From assembly GCA_964600225.1 (NCBI GenBank), contig CAZRIT010000042.1:1-16791 (forward strand): a stretch of DNA of 16,791 nucleotides, given 5' to 3'. The notes beneath the pieces were generated by a model. It did no database searches and was not told the DNA's origin. It saw nothing but the letters and a program-made list of their open reading frames with translations. Below are positions 1 through 5,058 of the stretch, one piece after another. How positions within the stretch are numbered: position 1 is the stretch's first letter; each line of letters starts with the position of its first letter. The translations under genes were made by a program, and so were the position numbers. This DNA is from CAZRIT01 sp964600225 (GTDB lineage Bacteria > Bacillota > Clostridia > Christensenellales > CAG-138).

Positions 1-117
1 GTCGTCGATGTTGCCGACGTCGGTGATCATGGCGATTTCGTACGTTTCCGCCTTTTTGCAGCCCGCGAGGGCCAGAATCATGGCCAATGCCAAGACAATT
101 GCTAGGACTTTTTTCAT
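1..117 (-). CDS. BMP-family substrate-binding lipoprotein, N-terminus only (partial)
   Basis: Only the first 39 codons lie in the window; the gene runs off the left edge. They encode a positively charged start (MKKVL), a hydrophobic core and a lipobox LALAGC with Cys20 as the likely lipidated residue, then the mature start YEIAMITDVGNIDD. That last stretch matches the first beta strand of basic membrane protein (BMP/Med) lipoproteins, which in Firmicutes are usually the substrate-binding parts of nucleoside ABC importers. The ATG at 117 is preceded by a strong AGGAGG site (minus strand, about 8 bases upstream). The family call rests on a short stretch, so other periplasmic-binding-protein types remain possible; that it is an exported lipoprotein is much more certain. 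Confidence 0.75.
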   Translation of the reverse strand, partial: MKKVLAIVLALAMILALAGCKKAETYEIAMITDVGNIDD

Positions 118-142
118 TAATAAGCTTCCTCCTGCTGTTGAT

Positions 143-246
143 AGCATAATTTTCACTATGCTTCCTACTGCATAGTCTACCAGAAACGGGGTCATCTTGC
201 AAGGTGGTTGTTCACAAATTTGTCATAGCTTGCGTGATTGCCCCGT
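143..246. promoter_or_regulatory. Divergent intergenic region with inverted repeats between BMP gene and rpsU
   Basis: Two inverted repeats lie between the divergent genes. The first pairs AGCATA (143-148) with TATGCT (157-162). The second is long: ACGGGG (186-191) pairs with CCCCGT (241-246) and GCAAG (199-203) with CTTGC (229-233). The seven bases between these arms are partly complementary as well, giving about 18 base pairs with two mismatches and two G-T pairs. A weak leftward promoter for the lipoprotein gene may be TTGCAA (minus strand of 197-202), a 17-bp spacer and TAGACT (minus strand of 174-179). I looked for a purine riboswitch, common upstream of nucleoside transporters, and did not see its conserved core. 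Confidence 0.4.
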
Positions 247-273
247 TGAATGGAAACTCCTTGTAATTTTATG

Positions 274-302
274 TTGACTTCGCCGTACCGCTCGTTTATA
301 AT
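274..302 (+). promoter_or_regulatory. Sigma-A promoter of rpsU
   Basis: TTGACT (274-279) and TATAAT (297-302) are separated by exactly 17 bp, close to the vegetative consensus. Transcription would start near 309, giving a leader of about 55 bases before the rpsU start codon. Confidence 0.85.
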
Positions 303-364
303 AGCCACTGGTGTTGTCCGAAGGGACATTTTGTGACTGTTGCGTAAGAGGGGAGGGAAAAGTT

Positions 365-535
365 ATGGAGATCCGCGTTGGTGAAAACGAATCCCTGGAA
401 AGCGCTCTGAAGAGATTTAAGCGCAAATGCGCCCGCAGCGGCGTGCTGGCGGAGGTTCGCAGGCGTGAGCATTATGAAAAGCCCAGCGTCAAGCGTAAGA
501 AAAAGGCTGAGGCCGCCAGAAAGCGCAAGTATTAA
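365..535 (+). CDS. rpsU: 30S ribosomal protein S21
   Basis: Encodes a 56-residue, very basic protein. The N-terminus MEIRVGENESLESALKRF and the body FKRKCARSGVLAEVRRREHYEKPS are characteristic of ribosomal protein S21 (bS21), followed by the usual lysine/arginine-rich tail (KRKKKAEAARKRKY). S21 binds the small subunit near the 3' end of 16S rRNA and assists initiation. The length matches the family (about 57 residues). The ATG at 365 is preferred over a GTG at 311 in the same frame because the conserved protein starts there and a GGGAGGG site lies just upstream. The gene is monocistronic here, with its own promoter upstream and a terminator directly after the stop. Confidence 0.97.
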   Translation: MEIRVGENESLESALKRFKRKCARSGVLAEVRRREHYEKPSVKRKKKAEAARKRKY

Positions 536-551
536 TTGATTTGCCACCAAG

Positions 552-579
552 GGAGCTGTCCGATCGGACGGCTCCTTTT
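552..579 (+). terminator. Rho-independent terminator of rpsU
   Basis: GGAGC (552-556) pairs with GCTCC (571-575), enclosing the perfect palindrome GTCCGATCGGAC, and TTTT follows at 576-579. It begins 17 bases after the rpsU stop codon. Confidence 0.88.
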
Positions 580-583
580 GCAT

Positions 584-644
584 GTTGTATGCGCTGACAA
601 CCGCTGCGGCGGGGCAGATTCTTCGCCTTCGCCTCAGAATGACA
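584..644 (+). repeat. Dispersed intergenic repeat, copy 1
   Basis: The segment GTTGTATGCG followed by CCGCTGCGGCGGGGCAGAT, TCTTCGC and CTCAGAATGACA recurs with a few changes at 4266-4362, where it is one arm of a larger inverted repeat. It is non-coding and lies just after the rpsU terminator. The TTCTTCG...CTCAGAATGACA type of motif resembles interspersed intergenic repeats I recall from gut Clostridia; within this window only the two copies are directly visible. Confidence 0.6.
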
Positions 645-701
645 GGCGAACAAGAATCTTTTCACCTTTATTTGCTGTTTGTAGTTTCTTTTGCTGCTTT
701 A

Positions 702-783
702 CCGAAAGTCCTTGGACTTTCGGCATACATCCGGGAGCTATGTCAAAGCGAACGCTTTGACAACTTATCTTTTCGAAGAAAAG
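702..783. repeat. Three tight palindromes in the intergenic block before ylmC
   Basis: CCGAAAGTCC (702-711) and its exact complement GGACTTTCGG (714-723) are separated by only TT. TGTCAAAGCG (741-750) and CGCTTTGACA (753-762) are separated by only AA. CTTTTC (769-774) and GAAAAG (778-783) are separated by three bases. The rest of 580-889 shows no convincing gene: the short ORFs there lack ribosome sites and protein-like composition. I see no clear promoter for the gene at 890 in this stretch. Confidence 0.65.
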
Positions 784-889
784 TAGAGCCGTTTCCTGTA
801 CGAAAGGAAAGAAGAACCGTTCTCTCCGCTTTGCTCCCCGTCATAAACCCGCGGTTTCGGTCATAAGCTGTCGAAAGGAGGCGCTGAGC

Positions 890-1135
890 ATGTTTGAACG
901 GACCACCTATTGCGAACTCAGGCGCAAGGAAGTGATCAACATCTGCGACGGCGCAAGGCTGGGCACCGTGTGCGATCTGGAGCTGGATACGGCGCAGGGC
1001 ACGGTGCTTTCGGTGGTGGTGCCGGGGCCGATGCGCTTTTTCGGGCTGATACGCAGCGCGGAGGAGCTGGTGATTCCCTTTTGCAGGCTGAAAAAAATCG
1101 GAGAAGACGTGATTTTGGTGGAAATAGACGTCTAG
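890..1135 (+). CDS. YlmC/YmxH-family PRC-barrel protein
   Basis: Encodes 81 residues that cover a single PRC-barrel-like domain. The family pattern is clear: an opening that binds the start of the fold (CELRRKEVINICDGARLG), the strand VCDLELD, the turn VVVPGPMRFFGL and the closing LKKIGEDVILVEID. Relatives in spore formers (B. subtilis YlmC and YmxH) are annotated as sporulation-associated; their biochemical role is not settled. The ATG at 890 follows an AAAGGAGG site. The gene leads into nrdR (49-bp gap) and the YlmD/PgeF homologue, an order that echoes the sigG-ylm region of Bacilli and Clostridia. It has no signal peptide or membrane segment, so it is probably cytoplasmic. Confidence 0.88.
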   Translation: MFERTTYCELRRKEVINICDGARLGTVCDLELDTAQGTVLSVVVPGPMRFFGLIRSAEELVIPFCRLKKIGEDVILVEIDV

Positions 1136-1184
1136 ATATGGTATATTAAATAAAATACCACTACTATACAAAGGAGCGGCGTCC

Positions 1185-1640
1185 ATGAAATGCAGATTCT
1201 GTACCGGCACGGACAGTAAAGTGATCGACAGTCGTCCCACCGAGGATGGCAGCGCCATCCGCCGCCGCCGCGAATGCATCAATTGCGGCAAGCGGTTCAC
1301 GACCTACGAAAAGATCGAGGAAATCCCCGTGATGGTGGTCAAGCGCGACGGCCGCCGCGAATCGTTCGACAGTGAAAAGATCCGCAGCGGCATCCGCAAG
1401 GCCTGCCAGAAGCGCCCCATCTCCGCCGACGAACAGGACAGGCTGGTGGACGATATCACCCGCGAGGTGTTCAACACCCTCAAGTCCGAAATCCCCACGC
1501 GCGATATCGGCGAAATCGTCATGAAGAACCTCAAGCAGGTGGACGAGGTGGCGTATGTGCGGTTTGCCTCGGTCTACCGCGAATTCAAGGATACGCAGAC
1601 GTTTATGCAGGAGCTGCAGCGGCTGCTGGACGAAAAATAA
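1185..1640 (+). CDS. nrdR: Transcriptional repressor NrdR
   Basis: Encodes 151 residues, the usual NrdR length. The N-terminus holds the zinc ribbon: C3 and C6 (MKCRFC), C31 and C34 (CINC), with the hallmark SKVIDSRPTEDGSAIRRRRE between them. An ATP-cone follows from about residue 48 (VMVVKRDGRRESFDSEKI) to about 140. NrdR senses ATP/dATP through the cone and represses ribonucleotide reductase genes by binding NrdR boxes; none of its target genes is in this window. The ATG at 1185 follows AAAGGAG. The 49-bp gap before it is AT-rich and contains GGTAT (1140-1144) paired with ATACC (1155-1159), but no clear NrdR box, so autoregulation cannot be claimed from the sequence. Confidence 0.97.
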   Translation: MKCRFCTGTDSKVIDSRPTEDGSAIRRRRECINCGKRFTTYEKIEEIPVMVVKRDGRRESFDSEKIRSGIRKACQKRPISADEQDRLVDDITREVFNTLKSEIPTRDIGEIVMKNLKQVDEVAYVRFASVYREFKDTQTFMQELQRLLDEK

Positions 1641-1641
1641 C

Positions 1642-2496
1642 ATGGACCACGCCACATTCTCCGCCGCGTGGGAGGCCATTCCGCGCGGTTTTGATTATCA
1701 CGAGAACCTTCCGTCCGTCGGCAGCTTTACGCTGCCCATGCTCAGCGCCCTTTCCTGCGCGCGGCATGGCTTTTCGGCGCGCACGGGCGGGGTGAGCACG
1801 GGTGCGCTCGGCTCCCTCAACCTCAGCTTTTCGCGCGAGGGCTACGAGCCGCGCGAAACCACCATGGAAAACTACCGCATATTCTGCCGCGCCGAGGGGA
1901 TCGATCCCGACAGCATGGTGATGGATACCTACGAGCATGGCGTGCGGGTTTTGCGGGCGGATGCAGCCGATCGCGGGCGCGGGTGGACGCGGCCCTCGCT
2001 GCCGCCGTGCGACGGGCTGGTGACAAACGACCCGTCGGTGACGCTGATGACGGGCCATGCCGACTGCATGGCGTTCTACTTTGTCGATCCCGTCCGCCGC
2101 TGCATCGGGCTGGCGCACGCGGGCTGGCGCGGGGCGCTGGGGCGCATCGGATGCGAGGCGGTGCGCATGATGCGGGATTGCTTTAAAAGCGACCCTGCCG
2201 ATATCGTTGCGGGCGTGGGGCCGTCGATCTGCGCGGACTGCTTTGAGGTGGACGCGGCGCTGGGCGAAACGTTCGATCAGGCGTTCCCGTATGCAAATTG
2301 CAGGAAAGCCGGCAGGGCGGGCAAGGCGTATGTGGACCTGTGGAAGGTGGCGGTCGGGCAGTTTTTGGAGGCGGGCGTCCGCCCCGATCATATCGGGCTG
2401 ATGAACGTGTGCACAGCCGAGGACGACAGGCTCTATTCCTACCGTGGCGACGGCGGGGTAACGGGCGGCATGGCCGCCTATTTGTCGCTGATTTGA
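1642..2496 (+). CDS. pgeF: PgeF/YlmD family purine nucleoside phosphorylase-type (DUF152) protein
   Basis: Encodes 284 residues of the multicopper-oxidase-like laccase-domain family (YfiH/YlmD/PgeF). Members have been shown to act on purine nucleosides, and E. coli YfiH also affects peptidoglycan precursor editing. Diagnostic stretches are GFSARTGGVSTGALGSLNLS (43-62), DGLVTNDPSVTLMTGHADC (124-142), IGLAHAGWRGALGRI (155-169), VGPSICADCFEVD and the C-terminal YSYRGDGGVTGGMAA. The conserved zinc-site residues H139, C142 and H159 are present. The ATG at 1642 lies one base after the nrdR stop and has no good ribosome site, so translation is probably coupled to nrdR. The same frame stays open upstream inside nrdR, but the family start fits 1642. 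The prsA promoter begins inside the last codons. Confidence 0.92.
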   Translation: MDHATFSAAWEAIPRGFDYHENLPSVGSFTLPMLSALSCARHGFSARTGGVSTGALGSLNLSFSREGYEPRETTMENYRIFCRAEGIDPDSMVMDTYEHGVRVLRADAADRGRGWTRPSLPPCDGLVTNDPSVTLMTGHADCMAFYFVDPVRRCIGLAHAGWRGALGRIGCEAVRMMRDCFKSDPADIVAGVGPSICADCFEVDAALGETFDQAFPYANCRKAGRAGKAYVDLWKVAVGQFLEAGVRPDHIGLMNVCTAEDDRLYSYRGDGGVTGGMAAYLSLI

Positions 2497-2510
2497 CACA
2501 GTTGCCTCGA

Positions 2511-2539
2511 TTGACAAGCATGCCGCGAACGAGTATACT
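2511..2539 (+). promoter_or_regulatory. Sigma-A promoter of the prsA-like gene
   Basis: TTGACA (2511-2516) and TATACT (2534-2539) are 17 bp apart. A second TTGACA at 2493-2498 overlaps the pgeF stop codon and has no matching -10. This promoter separates the prsA unit from the ylm-type cluster. Confidence 0.82.
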
Positions 2540-2590
2540 TTGACTGTTATACGTTTGCCTTTGATACGAGTTAAGGAGAGAAAAACACCT

Positions 2591-3772
2591 ATGAGACGGA
2601 ACAAGACCATTGCCTTCCTGCTATCGGCGCTGATGTGCCTGTCCATGCTGACCGCGTGCGCGGGCAAGCCCGTTGCCGCCACCGTGGGAGACCGCGAGGT
2701 GACCGTGCAGGAACTGGAAACTGCCTATGCCAACAACGTAGCTTATGCCGCCTACTACGGCACCACGCCCACCACGGCCGCCGAGGCGGAGGCCCTGCAG
2801 GACAGCATCCTCAACAGCCTGATCGATCAGCAGCTCAAGGCCTACAAGGCCGAGCAGGCGGGCGTCACATTGACCGACGAGGAGAAGGCGACCGCGCAGA
2901 AAAACGCGGACGAAAGCTATCAATCCACTATACAATCGTTCATCGACAATGCACAGAGCGCGGGCGCGGCCGACCCTGCCGCGTACGCCAACCAGATGCT
3001 CACCGATACGCTCATTGCCAACGGTTCCTCCGTCGGCAAGCTCAAAAAGCAGCTTTTGCAGGATGCCACCGATACGCTTTTAATCGAAAAGCACAAAACG
3101 GAGCTGATTGCGGCCGCGCAGATGGACGAGGCCGCGCTTAAGGACAAGTATGAAACCGAGCTGGCTTCGCAAAAGGCGCTGTTTGCCGAGGATCAGAGCA
3201 AGTATTTCGAGTATGAGCTTTCCGCGCAGTATGGCGCAACGTTCATGCCTTTGTTTGTGCCCGAGGGGCTGTTCTACGTCAAGCACATCCTGGTGAAAAC
3301 GCAGGAGGAGGCGCAAAACGTGCTCGATCTGATCAACGCGGGCGGCGATTTTGAAGAACTGATGCTGCAATACAATACCGATACCGCCTTGCATACCGAG
3401 CAGTACGCCGCGGGCTATGCCGTGGGCGAGGGCGCGGGCTTTGTGGAGCCGTTCCTCAACGCCGCGCTGGCGCTGGAGAAGGAAGGCGACCTGAGCGAAA
3501 TTGTGGAATCGGACTACGGCTTCCACATCATCAAGCGCTATGCCGATATCCCCGCGGGCGACGTGGCCTATGCCGATGTGAAGGAAACGTTCGATACCTT
3601 TGCCCAGACGCTGGCCGATAACGAGGCCTACAACGCCGTTGTGGAAGCATGGGAAGCGGAGGACGGCCTGATTACCCGCTACGAGGAAAACTACCGCTTC
3701 ATCGGCAAGGAAAACCTGCCTGAGGCGACCGCCGCGCCCGCGGAGACCACAGCGGAGGGGAACGCGCAATGA
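2591..3772 (+). CDS. prsA: PrsA-like peptidyl-prolyl isomerase lipoprotein
   Basis: Encodes a 393-residue exported foldase that assists folding of secreted proteins outside the membrane. The N-terminus MRRNKTIAFLLSALMCL with lipobox LTAC (Cys23) is a lipoprotein signal. Residues about 28-220 form a SurA/PrsA-like helical N-domain starting VAATVGDREVTVQELE. The parvulin (PpiC) domain spans about 228-330, with the core YVKHILVKT, the middle GGDFEELMLQYNTD and the end ESDYGFHIIKRYAD. The tail is rich in Ala/Thr/Glu, probably disordered. The ATG at 2591 is chosen because it opens the signal peptide; AAGGAG lies rather far (13 bases) upstream. The domain assignment is secure; whether it is the main PrsA of the cell is not known. 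The stop overlaps the next ORF. Confidence 0.9.
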   Translation: MRRNKTIAFLLSALMCLSMLTACAGKPVAATVGDREVTVQELETAYANNVAYAAYYGTTPTTAAEAEALQDSILNSLIDQQLKAYKAEQAGVTLTDEEKATAQKNADESYQSTIQSFIDNAQSAGAADPAAYANQMLTDTLIANGSSVGKLKKQLLQDATDTLLIEKHKTELIAAAQMDEAALKDKYETELASQKALFAEDQSKYFEYELSAQYGATFMPLFVPEGLFYVKHILVKTQEEAQNVLDLINAGGDFEELMLQYNTDTALHTEQYAAGYAVGEGAGFVEPFLNAALALEKEGDLSEIVESDYGFHIIKRYADIPAGDVAYADVKETFDTFAQTLADNEAYNAVVEAWEAEDGLITRYEENYRFIGKENLPEATAAPAETTAEGNAQ

Positions 3773-3861
3773 AGAAGCGCACACGCCTGTTTTGCCTGCT
3801 GCTGGCGGGCATCATGCTGTTTGCTACGCTGTTTTCGGTGATTGCATCCTGCGCGGGCTGA
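3769..3861 (+). CDS. Short lipoprotein-like peptide coupled to prsA (30 residues)
   Basis: I do not recognise this ORF. Its ATG overlaps the prsA stop codon in an ATGA arrangement and is preceded by GGAGGGG at a good distance (8 bases), both signs of real translation. The peptide begins MKKRTRLFCLLLAGIMLF, a basic start followed by a hydrophobic segment that fills most of the protein, and ends VIASCAG. IASC fits a lipobox, so the mature product would be only Cys-Ala-Gly; otherwise it is a one-helix membrane peptide. It is followed by the shared terminator at 3894-3921. It could be a degraded remnant of a longer lipoprotein gene or a coupling leader peptide. No function is assigned. Confidence 0.55.
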   Translation: MKKRTRLFCLLLAGIMLFATLFSVIASCAG

Positions 3862-3893
3862 GCCTGCGGGGGGACCATATTGTGAAGCGAACA

Positions 3894-3921
3894 AAAAGCG
3901 GCCGCATATGCGGCCGCTTTT
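3894..3921. terminator. Perfect palindromic bidirectional terminator after the prsA unit
   Basis: A 28-bp perfect palindrome: AAAAGCGGCCGCAT (3894-3907) followed directly by its complement ATGCGGCCGCTTTT (3908-3921). Both strands show a GC-rich stem with a T tract, so it can end transcription from either side. Confidence 0.9.
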
Positions 3922-3939
3922 GGCATGGGGAGGGTACGA

Positions 3940-3965
3940 CTTACTCTTTTTGAAAAAAGAGTAAG
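3940..3965. repeat. 12-bp perfect palindrome with 2-base centre at the edge of the tandem repeat
   Basis: CTTACTCTTTTT (3940-3951) and AAAAAGAGTAAG (3954-3965) are exact complements separated by GA. A diverged version of this palindrome recurs in each unit of the tandem repeat that follows. Confidence 0.75.
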
Positions 3966-4175
3966 CAGAAAAACTTCGGAATCATGCTGCTATTCGAAGG
4001 AGTGCTTGGGGGTGATAAAAAATCTATGAGTTTCTTTCGATTTCTTTTTGAAAAAAAGAGTAAGCAGAAAAACTTCGGAATCATGCTGCTATTCGAAGGA
4101 GTGCTTGGGGGTGATAAAAAATCTATGAGTTTCTTTCGATTTCTTTTTGAAAAAAAGAGTAAGCAGAAAAACTTC
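3961..4175. repeat. 99-bp tandem direct repeat, two identical units plus a partial third
   Basis: Unit 1 (3961-4059) and unit 2 (4060-4158) are identical over all 99 bases; a third copy starts at 4159 and stops matching after AAACTTC at 4175. Because 99 is divisible by 3, both strands stay open and give 33-residue repeating translations, but these lack credible starts and look like low-complexity by-products. The repeat lies in a gene-free stretch (3862-4483) between the prsA unit and the convergent AI-2E-type gene. Confidence 0.95.
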
Positions 4176-4211
4176 ATATATTTTTATTCGGAGGAGCGAA
4201 GCTTTCTCCCG

Positions 4212-4363
4212 TTGTCATTCTGAGGAGCGAAGCGACGAAGAATCTTTCCGAGCCTTGGCGAGGAACGTTGTATGCGGCCGCTGCGGCGGGACAGATCCTT
4301 CGCAAGCCCCTTCGGCGGGATACGGCCTCAGGGCAACGCTGCGGCGTTGGCTCAGGATGACAA
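4212..4363. repeat. Dispersed intergenic repeat, copy 2, with terminal inverted repeats
   Basis: TTGTCATTCTGAG (4212-4224) is matched at the other end by its near-exact complement CTCAGGATGACAA (4351-4363), one mismatch in 13. Just inside, GAAGAATCT is mirrored by AGATCCTTC. The right half (4266-4362) resembles copy 1 at 584-644, including GTTGTATGCG and CTGCGGCGGGACAGAT. It contains a small hairpin with arms CAACGC and GCGTTG at 4334-4349. No transposase is present; it resembles a short MITE-like palindromic element, but mobility is not shown. Confidence 0.6.
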
Positions 4364-4365
4364 AA

Positions 4366-4385
4366 GCCGATGCGGTGGCATCGGC
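4366..4385. repeat. Hairpin next to the dispersed repeat
   Basis: GCCGATGC (4366-4373) and GCATCGGC (4378-4385) form a perfect 8-bp stem around GGTG. It has no T tract, so it is not called a terminator. Confidence 0.6.
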
Positions 4386-4417
4386 GTGGGAGTGTCATGA
4401 TTTATGCGTTTCTTTGG

Positions 4418-4460
4418 GTCCCTTTCTTTTCAAAGAAAGGGACAAATGAAAGAAAGGGAC
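4418..4460. repeat. 12-bp perfect palindrome plus repeated right arm downstream of the AI-2E-type gene
   Basis: GTCCCTTTCTTT (4418-4429) and AAAGAAAGGGAC (4432-4443) are exact complements with TC between them. The right arm is repeated 17 bp later at 4449-4460. On the minus strand this would fold just after the AI-2E-type gene, but no U tract follows, so termination is uncertain. Confidence 0.7.
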
Positions 4461-4483
4461 AAGTTCCGTTGCGCGTCCCGTCC

Positions 4484-5029
4484 TCACGCTCTCGGCTTGC
4501 TTTCAAACAACACGCGATACACCACGTTTGCCACTGCGGCGATGGCGGGGCCGACGATGAGGCCCACGCTGCCAAACAGCAGCATGCCGAGTACGGCGGA
4601 GGCGAGGGTGATGAGCGGGGACAGGCCGATGTTCTTGCCCGTTACGATGGGGTCAAGCACCATGCGCACGACCACCATGGCGATATAGGTCAGCCCCACG
4701 CCAAGCGCCATGCGCGTGTTGCCCGCGATAAACGCCGCGACCGTCCAGGGGATGAAGGCGATGCCCGAGCCGATGACGGGCAGCATGTCCAGCAGCGCCA
4801 CGCCCACGGCAATGAGCGGCGACCACCAGCGCATGCCGACGATGAGCATGCCCACGGTGATGAGCAGCATGTTGACGCCAAGCATGATGAGCTGCGCTTT
4901 GAGGAAGCCCACGCCCGTTCGAAACAGCGCGGCAAGGATGCGCATCAGTTGGCTCGGCTGCTGCGGCGGGGGCGCGGCGGGGTCGAACTGCGGATTAGGA
5001 TCGGCAGGTTGCGGCTGCATTTGTTCCAT
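4484..5029 (-). CDS. AI-2E/YtvI-family membrane protein, half-length
   Basis: Encodes 181 residues. After a Pro/Gln-rich start of about 25 residues, the sequence corresponds to the C-terminal half of AI-2E family (PF01594-type) transporters such as YtvI: LLDMLPVIGSGIAFIPW (about 79-95), FIAGNTRMALGVGLTYI, the conserved VRMVLDPIVTGKNIGLSPL and VGLIVGPAIAAV. About five hydrophobic segments are visible. Typical family members are about 350 residues with eight membrane segments, so the N-terminal half is absent. The ATG at 5029 has no clear ribosome site and sits 29 bp after the permease stop; translation may depend on coupling. Substrate is unknown: the family includes signal exporters and sodium/proton antiporters. 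It is either a reduced paralogue or the remnant of a full gene. Confidence 0.78.
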   Translation of the reverse strand: MEQMQPQPADPNPQFDPAAPPPQQPSQLMRILAALFRTGVGFLKAQLIMLGVNMLLITVGMLIVGMRWWSPLIAVGVALLDMLPVIGSGIAFIPWTVAAFIAGNTRMALGVGLTYIAMVVVRMVLDPIVTGKNIGLSPLITLASAVLGMLLFGSVGLIVGPAIAAVANVVYRVLFESKPRA

Positions 5030-5058
5030 GGTTGTTCATTCGCTTTCGTAAAAATGTT

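Noticed and set aside
118..300. Possible purine riboswitch upstream of the BMP lipoprotein gene
   Set aside because: A short GACTATG-like string is present, but the three-way junction core and paired P1 arms could not be found.
1136..1184. NrdR box for autoregulation of nrdR
   Set aside because: The gap contains an AT-rich inverted repeat but nothing close to the ACACWATAT-type consensus.
1603..2682. A 359-codon minus-strand frame opposite pgeF
   Set aside because: It is the antisense of a gene with well-conserved motifs, without a ribosome site or promoter.
3940..4175. CRISPR array
   Set aside because: The repeats are directly adjacent 99-bp units with no variable spacers, and no cas genes are nearby.
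3941..4223. Repeat-containing short proteins on both strands of the 99-bp tandem repeat
   Set aside because: The frames stay open only because the unit length is a multiple of three. Starts lack ribosome sites and the sequence is low complexity.
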